Shown: positions 58,386 through 64,000 of the stretch, one piece after another
Numbering within the stretch: the stretch's first letter is position 1
How the letters are laid out: every line of letters starts with the position of its first letter
Assembly: GCA_965652645.1 (NCBI GenBank)
Contig: CBFGXE010000006.1
Coordinates: forward strand, 57,706 to 121,705
Reading direction: 5' to 3'
DNA length: 64,000 bases
Source of the DNA: ZC4RG30 sp965652645
Lineage (GTDB): Bacteria > Pseudomonadota > Gammaproteobacteria > Steroidobacterales > Steroidobacteraceae
The notes under the pieces: generated by a model
Told to the model about the DNA's origin: nothing
The model's database searches: none
Seen by the model: only the letters and a program-made list of their open reading frames with translations
Translations under genes and position numbers: made by a program

Positions 58386-59537
58386 TCAGTCTTCGAACCA
58401 CAGCAGGACGCTGTCGATCATCCGGCCGAAGAACCCGGCTTCTTCCACCTTCTCGAGCGTGACCAGCGGCATGCGGGCCACCACCTCGTCACCCACGCGC
58501 ACGATGTACTGGCCCACCTGGGCGCCGGCCTCCAGCGGACCCACCAGTGGCCCGTTGATGCTGGCTTCCTTGGTGATGCTGTCGCCGGCGCCGCGGGTGA
58601 TGGTGACGCTCATGGCCTCTTTCGTGCCCACCGGCACGGCGTCCTTCACGCCCTTGAACACTTCCGGGGTGAGCAGCGTCTTGCCGGCCTCGTGCAGCTT
58701 CACGGTCTCGAACCACTGGTAGCCGTAGTTCAGCAGCGAGGCGCTGTCATCCTCGCGCGCCTTCACCGACGGTGCGCCCAGCACCACGGAGATCAGGCGC
58801 ATGCCGTCACGGCTGGCCGAGGTCATCAGGCAGTATTTCGCGCTGTTGGTATGCCCGGTCTTGATGCCGTCCACCGACGGGTCGCGGCCCAGCAAGCCGT
58901 TGCGGTTGTACTGGCGATGTTTGTTCCAGGTGAACTCGCGCAGCGAATAGAGCTTGTAGAGCTCGGGGAAGTCGCGGATCAGCGCCTGCGCCAGCACCGC
59001 CAGGTCGCGTGCGGTGGTGTAGTGGTCCGGCGAGGGGTTGCCCCAGCTGTTGGTGAAGCGGGTGGCCTTCATGCCCATCCGGCGGGCATATTCGTTCATG
59101 ATGGTGACGAAGCCGCCCTCGGTACCGCCGACCTTCTCGGCCAGCGCGATCGTGGCGTCGTTGCCGGATTGCACGATCATGCCCTTGAGCAGGTTCTCGA
59201 CCGAGACCTGGGAGTTCAGCTCGAGGAAGCTGGTGGACCCGTCGGTCACCGCGCCGCCGGTGCGCCAGGCGTATTCGCTGACCGTCACCATGTCGGTGAG
59301 CTGCAGCCGCTTGTCCTTGATCGCGTCGAACACCACGTAGGCCGCCATCACCTTGGTGATGCTGGCCGGCTCCATGCGCTCATCGGCGCGCTTCTCGGCC
59401 AGCACGCGGCCGCTGTCGAAGTCGATGAGGATATATCCGTTGGCCGAGAGCGGCGGTGGCTCGGGAATCACGGATGGTGCGCCGGCGAGCACGGCGGCGG
59501 GAAGGAGGGCGAGCAGGCAGGTGAGCAGTCTTTTCAT
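58386..59537 (-). CDS. dacC: D-alanyl-D-alanine carboxypeptidase (PBP5/6 family)
   Basis: 383 residues from the ATG at 59537, opening a signal peptide (MKRLLTCLLALLPAAVLAGA). Penicillin-binding motifs: S59-I-T-K62, SGN (about 116-118), KTG (about 218-220, VDGIKTGHT). A C-terminal beta domain and an amphipathic tail (EEAGFFGRMIDSVLLWFED) complete the PBP5 layout; the tail anchors the enzyme to the inner membrane. It trims the terminal D-Ala from peptidoglycan stems. Symbol could equally be dacA. Confidence 0.93.
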   Translation of the reverse strand: MKRLLTCLLALLPAAVLAGAPSVIPEPPPLSANGYILIDFDSGRVLAEKRADERMEPASITKVMAAYVVFDAIKDKRLQLTDMVTVSEYAWRTGGAVTDGSTSFLELNSQVSVENLLKGMIVQSGNDATIALAEKVGGTEGGFVTIMNEYARRMGMKATRFTNSWGNPSPDHYTTARDLAVLAQALIRDFPELYKLYSLREFTWNKHRQYNRNGLLGRDPSVDGIKTGHTNSAKYCLMTSASRDGMRLISVVLGAPSVKAREDDSASLLNYGYQWFETVKLHEAGKTLLTPEVFKGVKDAVPVGTKEAMSVTITRGAGDSITKEASINGPLVGPLEAGAQVGQYIVRVGDEVVARMPLVTLEKVEEAGFFGRMIDSVLLWFED

Positions 59538-59565
59538 CGTGGCTGGGAATTCCCGTGTTCGTGGA

Positions 59566-60342
59566 TCATTCGGTGACAAGCAGCGTCTCGATGCCGAGGC
59601 CCTGCACGCGTGCGGCAAGCATATCGAAACTCGTGACGTCGACGATGGGGCCTACGCGAACGCGGTGCAGCGAGGAACCGCGGCCGGGCGGGACCACGCT
59701 CACGTTTGTGATGCCCGAATCGCGCAGGCGGCGCGCCAGGGCCTGGGCATTCTGCTCCACGCCGAAAGCGCCGGCCTGCAGGAAGAGGCGGCCTGGCGCG
59801 GCCGCCGGCGGCGTGCCGGCCGGTGCGCCGGGCGTGATGGCCTCCACCTCGACGAAGGTCGTGCCGGCCCGCCACATGTCCAGCTTGTGGGCCGCCGTGT
59901 AGGACAGGTCGATGATGCGGTTGGCCACGAAGGGGCCGCGGTCGTTGACGCGCACCACCACGCTGCGGCCATTGGCGAGGTTTGTGACGCGCACGTAGCT
60001 GGGGATGGGCAGCGTCTTGTGCGCCGCTGTCATCCCGAACATGTCGTAGGGTTCGCCGCTGGAGGTGGCGCGGGCATGGAAGTCCGGCCCGTACCAGGAG
60101 GCCACGCCGCGTTCCTTGTACCCTTCAGCGGTGGCAAGCACGTGGTATCGCTTGCCGAACACCTCGTAGGAGGCCGGGTTGCCGCGTGCGCTGCGCGGTT
60201 CGTAACGGGGCACGGCATCGGGAATGGCCGCCAGCTCGGCAGGCGTGGGGGCCCGGCGCGGCTGCGGCGTCGGTCGCGAGGGCGGTGTGGAGGAGCAGGC
60301 GGCCAGCAGCAGCGCCAGCGCGGCGCAGCGCAGCGCCCGCAT
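59566..60342 (-). CDS. rlpA: Septal/RlpA-type lytic transglycosylase lipoprotein
   Basis: 258 residues. Lipobox LLAAC near residue 16, then a Pro-rich spacer. Double-psi beta-barrel: ERGVASWYGPDFHARATSSGEPYDMFGMTAAHKTLPIPSYVRVTNLANGRSVVVRVNDRGPFVANRIIDLS, with the catalytic Asp in NDRGPF. The C-terminal 75 residues form a SPOR domain (LFLQAGAFGVEQNAQALARRLRDSG), which binds denuded glycan at the septum. ATG overlaps the mltB stop by one base. Confidence 0.93.
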   Translation of the reverse strand: MRALRCAALALLLAACSSTPPSRPTPQPRRAPTPAELAAIPDAVPRYEPRSARGNPASYEVFGKRYHVLATAEGYKERGVASWYGPDFHARATSSGEPYDMFGMTAAHKTLPIPSYVRVTNLANGRSVVVRVNDRGPFVANRIIDLSYTAAHKLDMWRAGTTFVEVEAITPGAPAGTPPAAAPGRLFLQAGAFGVEQNAQALARRLRDSGITNVSVVPPGRGSSLHRVRVGPIVDVTSFDMLAARVQGLGIETLLVTE

Positions 60343-61379
60343 CAGGGCGCAACCCTGGCCAGGGCGGCCGGTGCGGGGGCGGGCAGGGACGCGGTGGCGC
60401 GATGGCGCGCCGCGATGGCATCGGCGAGGTCATTCACCGCCATCGCATACAGGAAGCTGCGGTTGTAGCGGGTGATGACGTAGAAGTTCTGGAATCCCAC
60501 CCGCCACGTGGTGGCCGTTTCCTGCTGCGCCGGCACCAGCATGGCCTGCGCCGCATCGGGCAGGGTGGTCTGGAAGCGGTAGCCGCGCTCCCTGAGGCCG
60601 CCCACCGTGTACTTCAGCGAAGCCTCCGCCCTGGCGGGGTCATCGGGAGAGGCATCATGCATGGCATCGGCAAGCACCGGCTCGTCGCGCCGCCAGCCAT
60701 GCACGCGCAGGTAGTTGGCGATGCTGGCGAACACGTCGGGATTCCAGCTCCACAGGTCGCGGCGCCCGTCGCCATTGCCGTCTGCCGCGTAGGCGCGGAA
60801 GCTGGAGGGCATGAACTGCGCGATGCCCATGGCGCCGGCATAGGAGCCCTTCAGCGAGCGCGGGTCCACCTTCTCCTCGCGGGCCAGCAGCAGCAACTGC
60901 GTGAGTTCCCGCTTGAAGTAGTCCGCCCGCGGGGGGTAGTCGAAACCCAGCGTGGCCAGCGCGTCGAGCACCCGGTAACTGCCGGTATTGCGTCCGTAGA
61001 AGGTTTCCACGCCCGTGATCGCCACCAGGTACTGCGGCGCGACGCCTGTTTCTGCGGCGATGCGCTCCAGGGTCTCGCGGTGCTCGTTCCAGACGCGCAC
61101 GCCGCCGTTGATGCGCTCGGCGGTGAGGAACTGCGCACGGTAGCGGTGCCAGGGCGTGGCCGCCTCCGCGGGACGCTTCATCGTGTCGATGATGCGCTGC
61201 TGGGGCACCGCGTCACGCAGGATCCACACCAGGTCCTGGGCGTCGAAGCGGTGCTCGCGGCCCATCTCGGCGATGAAGGCCTGCACTTCGGGGCGGGCCA
61301 CGTCGAGCGTGGTGACCTGGCCCCCGGTCGCGGCGGTGGAAAGGAACAGCGCGGCGGCGGCCGCAGTCATCGGTTTCAA
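60342..61379 (-). CDS. mltB: Membrane-bound lytic murein transglycosylase B
   Basis: 345 residues from a TTG at 61379 that has a GGGGAG site 8 bases upstream; the ATG at 61370 is the alternative. The short N-terminus (MKPMTAAAAALFLSTAATG) looks like a signal peptide without a lipobox, so the protein may be soluble in the periplasm (Slt35/SltB-like). Domain: TGVETFYGRNTGSYRVLDALATLGFDYPPRADYFKRELTQ (catalytic Glu), SYAGAMGIAQFMPSSFRAYAADGNGDGRRDLW (with an EF-hand-like D-x-N-x-D loop), and FYVITRYNRSFLYAMAVNDLA. It cleaves glycan strands between MurNAc and GlcNAc. Confidence 0.92.
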   Translation of the reverse strand: MKPMTAAAAALFLSTAATGGQVTTLDVARPEVQAFIAEMGREHRFDAQDLVWILRDAVPQQRIIDTMKRPAEAATPWHRYRAQFLTAERINGGVRVWNEHRETLERIAAETGVAPQYLVAITGVETFYGRNTGSYRVLDALATLGFDYPPRADYFKRELTQLLLLAREEKVDPRSLKGSYAGAMGIAQFMPSSFRAYAADGNGDGRRDLWSWNPDVFASIANYLRVHGWRRDEPVLADAMHDASPDDPARAEASLKYTVGGLRERGYRFQTTLPDAAQAMLVPAQQETATTWRVGFQNFYVITRYNRSFLYAMAVNDLADAIAARHRATASLPAPAPAALARVAP

Positions 61380-61408
61380 GGCGATCGCTCCCCTTGCAAG
61401 GCTGGGCG

Positions 61409-62551
61409 TCAGCTGCCGACCAGTTTGCGGTGCGAGTACAACGCCATGAGGATACCGAAGCCTGCCAGCAGGGTCACCATCGAAGTGCCGCCGTAGCTCA
61501 CCAGCGGCAGCGGCACGCCCACCACCGGCAGCAGGCCGCTGACCATGCCCGCGTTGATGAACACGTATACGAAAAAGGTGAGCGCGAGGCTGCCGGCCAG
61601 CAGCCGCGCGAAGGTGTCCTGCGTCTGCGCGGCCAGGTACATCGCGCGGCCGACGATGAACAGGTAGAGCAGCAGCAGGATGGCCTGGCCCAGCAGGCCG
61701 AATTCCTCGCCGATCACCGCGTAGATGAAGTCGGTGTGGCGCTCCGGCAGGTATTCCAGCTGCGACTGGCTGCCATTCATGTAGCCCTTGCCGAACAGCC
61801 CGCCGGAGCCGATGGCGATCTGCGACTGGATGATGTGGTAGCCGGCGCCGCGCGGGTCGCTTTCCGGATCGAGGAAGGTGAGCACGCGCTGGCGCTGGTA
61901 GTCGTGCAGCAGGTACTGCCAGCCCACCCAGGCCAGGCCCGCGGCCGCCGCGGCCGCACCGGCCATGAACCATGCGGACAGTCCCGCCATGATCACCAGC
62001 AATCCGCCGGCGATGGTGATGAGGATGGCCGTGCCCAGGTCAGGCTGCAGGAAGGTGAGTCCGGCTGGCACGAAGATGATCAGCGCCAGCATCGCCAGCG
62101 CCGTGGGCGAGGGGGGCAGCGGCCGCTCGTGCAGGTAGGCGGCGCAGAGCATGGGCACCGCCAGCTTCATGATCTCGGAGGGCTGGAAGCGGATGATTCC
62201 CAGGTCGAGCCAGCGCTGGGCGCCCTTGCCGATGACGCCCATCACGTCGACCACGATGAGCAGCACCACGCCGGCCACCCACAGCGGCAGGGAGACCTTG
62301 CGCAGCTGGGACGGCCGCACCTGCGCCAGGGCCAGCATGGCCGCCGCGCCGAGCCCAAGCCGCACCACCGCGCGGAACACCATGTTCCAGTTCTCGCCGG
62401 AGGCGGAATAGAGCACCACCAGGCCATACAGGCACAGCAGGCCGAGCCCGATGAGCAGCGGGCCATCCAGCTGCAGCGCTGACAGGACGCGCGTTGCCGT
62501 GCCGAAGGTGCGGCGTGCGGTGGAGGATTCGCTCGTGGGGACGCGGATCAT
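61409..62551 (-). CDS. rodA: Rod-shape SEDS glycosyltransferase RodA
   Basis: 380 residues, about ten membrane helices. SEDS family sequence: LDLGIIRFQPSEIMKLAVPMLCAAYLHE, GLTFLQPDLGTAILI (conserved Asp), GYHIIQSQIAIGSGGLFGKGYMNGSQSQLEYLPERHTDFIYAVIGEEFGLLG, and the closing GLLPVVGVPLPLVSYGGTSMVTLLAGFGIL. It polymerises glycan for side-wall growth together with PBP2. Its ATG overlaps the mrdA stop by 4 bp. Confidence 0.96.
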   Translation of the reverse strand: MIRVPTSESSTARRTFGTATRVLSALQLDGPLLIGLGLLCLYGLVVLYSASGENWNMVFRAVVRLGLGAAAMLALAQVRPSQLRKVSLPLWVAGVVLLIVVDVMGVIGKGAQRWLDLGIIRFQPSEIMKLAVPMLCAAYLHERPLPPSPTALAMLALIIFVPAGLTFLQPDLGTAILITIAGGLLVIMAGLSAWFMAGAAAAAAGLAWVGWQYLLHDYQRQRVLTFLDPESDPRGAGYHIIQSQIAIGSGGLFGKGYMNGSQSQLEYLPERHTDFIYAVIGEEFGLLGQAILLLLYLFIVGRAMYLAAQTQDTFARLLAGSLALTFFVYVFINAGMVSGLLPVVGVPLPLVSYGGTSMVTLLAGFGILMALYSHRKLVGS

Positions 62552-64000
62552 GGTGCTGCACCCCGCGTGCCCGCCGCCGGCGTCTCGACCTTCTTCGGCA
62601 GCCGGGGCAGCAGGTAGGCATCAAACATCTGCCGGGCGATGGGCGCGGCGGCGGCGGCGCCGAAGCCGCCGTTCTCGACCAGGACGGCCACCGCGATCTT
62701 CGGATCCTCGGCCGGTGCGAAGGCAATGAACCAGGAGTGGTCCCGCAGCCGTTCCTCCTTCACCTCTGCCGATACGCTCTCGTTCTGGGCCACGCTGCGC
62801 ACCTGCGCGGTGCCTGTCTTGCCTGCCATGTTGTACTCGGCCGACTTGGCGATGGCCCGCGCGGTGCCGCTGATCATGGTCTCGCGCATGCCCTCCATGA
62901 CCACCTCCCACTGCGCCGGCGTGCCGCCCTTGACCTGCGGCAGGGGAATGGGCGGGATGACTTCGGTTTCGCCGGTCTGCGGATCGCGCACGCCGGTAAC
63001 CAGCCGGGGCTGGAATACCTTGCCCTGGGCGGCCAGCACGGCCGTCACCTGTGCCAGCTGCATGGGTGTCACGGTCATGTAGCCCTGGCCGATGCCGAAA
63101 TTCACCGTGTCGCCCACGTACCAGACACGCTCGGAAGGGTCGCTGGCATTGCGGAAGCGGTTGGCCTTGTATTCACGCGAGGGCAGGATGCCGGCCACCT
63201 CGCCGGCAATGTCGATGCCGGTGCGCCGGCCGAAACCGAAGGGCGAGAGGAACTCGGAAATCCTGTCCACGCCAAGCTCCACCGCCAGCCAGTAGAAGTA
63301 TACGTCGCAGGACTCGGCGATGGCCTCGCGTATGGCCACCGCGCCATGTACGCCGCCGCGACCCTCGCGTGCACGACGGCTGCTGCCGGGCACGGGAAAG
63401 TAGCCCGGACAGTAGTGGCTGTGCTCCGGTGTCACCACGCCGTTGGCCAGGCCGGCCATGGCCAGCACGGGTTTCACCGTGGAGCCGGCCGGATAGGTGC
63501 CCTTGATGGCGCGGTTGAACAGCGGCTGGTCGATGTTCTTTTCCAGGTCGCTGTACTCGCGCGCCGTGATGCCGCGGCCGAACAGGCTGGGATCGAAGCC
63601 AGGCAGGCTCACGAAGGCCAGCACGTCGCCGTTGTTCGGATCGACGGCTACTGCCGCGCCGCGCCGGCCGTTGAAGGCGGCCTCGGCCGACTGCTGCGTG
63701 GGCAGGTCGATGGAGAGGATCAGGTCGCTGCCGGCGATCGGGTCCTGCTCGCGCAGCGGCGTCTTCAGCGCGCTGTCGTCCACCGAGCGGCCCTGCGCGT
63801 TCACCAGTATCTCGCGGAAGCCGTTGACGCCGTGCAGCTCGGCCTCGCGCGCCTGCTCCACGCCCAGCTTGCCGATCACGTCGGTGCCCTGGTAGGCATC
63901 GCGGTCGATGCGCGCCAGGTCCGCCTCGCTGATCGTGCCCACGTAGCCCAGGGCGTGCACGGCAAGGGATCCGTGCGGATAGAAGCGCGAGAAACGGGCG
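62548..64000 (-). CDS. mrdA: Penicillin-binding protein 2 (MrdA), N-terminus cut by window edge
   Basis: The first residues lie beyond the right edge; about 484 codons are visible (RFYPHGSLAVHALGYVGTI onward). Dimerisation-domain end GFREILVNAQGR and transpeptidase domain: IKGTYPAGSTVKPVLAMAGL (serine nucleophile in S-T-V-K), ESCDVYFYWLA (the S-x-D motif), TVNFGIGQGYMTVTPMQLAQ, MAGKTGTAQV (KTG) and a HSWFIAFAPAEDPKIAVAVLVENGG end. The transpeptidase partner of RodA for cell elongation. The tail after residue PKKVETPAAG is a short Pro/Ala stretch. Confidence 0.95.
   Translation of the reverse strand, partial: ARFSRFYPHGSLAVHALGYVGTISEADLARIDRDAYQGTDVIGKLGVEQAREAELHGVNGFREILVNAQGRSVDDSALKTPLREQDPIAGSDLILSIDLPTQQSAEAAFNGRRGAAVAVDPNNGDVLAFVSLPGFDPSLFGRGITAREYSDLEKNIDQPLFNRAIKGTYPAGSTVKPVLAMAGLANGVVTPEHSHYCPGYFPVPGSSRRAREGRGGVHGAVAIREAIAESCDVYFYWLAVELGVDRISEFLSPFGFGRRTGIDIAGEVAGILPSREYKANRFRNASDPSERVWYVGDTVNFGIGQGYMTVTPMQLAQVTAVLAAQGKVFQPRLVTGVRDPQTGETEVIPPIPLPQVKGGTPAQWEVVMEGMRETMISGTARAIAKSAEYNMAGKTGTAQVRSVAQNESVSAEVKEERLRDHSWFIAFAPAEDPKIAVAVLVENGGFGAAAAAPIARQMFDAYLLPRLPKKVETPAAGTRGAAP

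Noticed and set aside
59544..59553. GGGAATTCCC palindrome before dacC
   Set aside because: Contains the half-sites of the catabolic operator but lacks the N8 spacing, and lies upstream of a housekeeping gene; considered chance.
1..64000. Search for CRISPR arrays, insertion sequences, integrases, tRNA and rRNA genes
   Set aside because: No regularly spaced direct repeats, transposase or integrase-like proteins, or RNA gene signatures were seen by eye; short tRNA-like elements could still be missed without a covariance search.

Overview
The window is GC-rich, densely coded DNA, most likely the chromosome of a free-living gammaproteobacterium. The housekeeping genes point that way: the order mrdA-rodA-mltB-rlpA-dacC-dat at the right end, plus slyX, an Hsp15-type S4 protein and tadA. 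The many secreted proteins of the DUF6152 type, TonB receptor, MHS transporters and periplasmic enzymes resemble Steroidobacteraceae-like soil bacteria; that placement is inference from gene content only.

Left part (1 to about 32.2 kb) is an accessory catabolic region. A minus-strand operon (3523 to the left edge) encodes a secreted protein of an unnamed family, a DUF6152 protein, an exported FAH-family enzyme and an MFS transporter. It diverges from a TetR regulator. A second minus-strand locus (13857 to 4364) encodes a TonB-dependent receptor, an NHL propeller, an MHS transporter, a Tat-exported amidohydrolase, a TolB-like propeller and a Tat-exported metallo-hydrolase. Between 14.1 and 25.5 kb lie three DUF3237 paralogues, a fusion of the two secreted families, a DUF4380-like lipoprotein, a B3-type metallo-beta-lactamase-fold protein, a Tat-exported enolase-superfamily enzyme, a bicupin, a PQQ dehydrogenase with a built-in cytochrome c and a Tat-exported beta-helix protein. 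Next come a bile-acid/sodium symporter family carrier, a second DUF6152 pair, a SnoaL-like protein, an orphan solute-binding lipoprotein and a type B carboxylesterase.

Two patterns stand out here. First, a 20-bp inverted repeat AATTCC-N8-GGAATT (or close variants) occurs at the TetR/secreted-protein divergence, before the TolB-like gene, three times before the TonB receptor, and inside the first codons of the SnoaL-like gene: a candidate regulon. Second, DUF6152 proteins always sit next to (or are fused to) a member of a second secreted family marked by G-x-S-x-G-x-W-E-G-D-T-L-V-V and two conserved cysteines. Four such units occur in the window, one beside a gallate dioxygenase.

Middle part (32.2 to 50.9 kb) is more ordinary: a GbsR-type regulator with SDR-DoxX and DUF2269 membrane proteins, a KTSC protein overlapping an archaeal-type ATP-dependent DNA ligase, a small cluster with slyX and Hsp15, then a translationally coupled glycogen/trehalose operon (glgX-treY-treZ-GH133 debranching enzyme) followed by VOC, cyclophilin, SDR and NnrU genes.

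Right part (50.9 to 64 kb) holds a LigB-type dioxygenase, the DUF6152 pair plus gallate dioxygenase, ferredoxin-NADP reductase, an MHS transporter, MaoC, tadA, and the cell-wall elongation cluster cut by the window edge inside mrdA. No tRNA, rRNA, CRISPR array or insertion sequence was recognised. No gene-free stretch exceeds 300 bases; the longest is 13858-14112, which holds the operator array.
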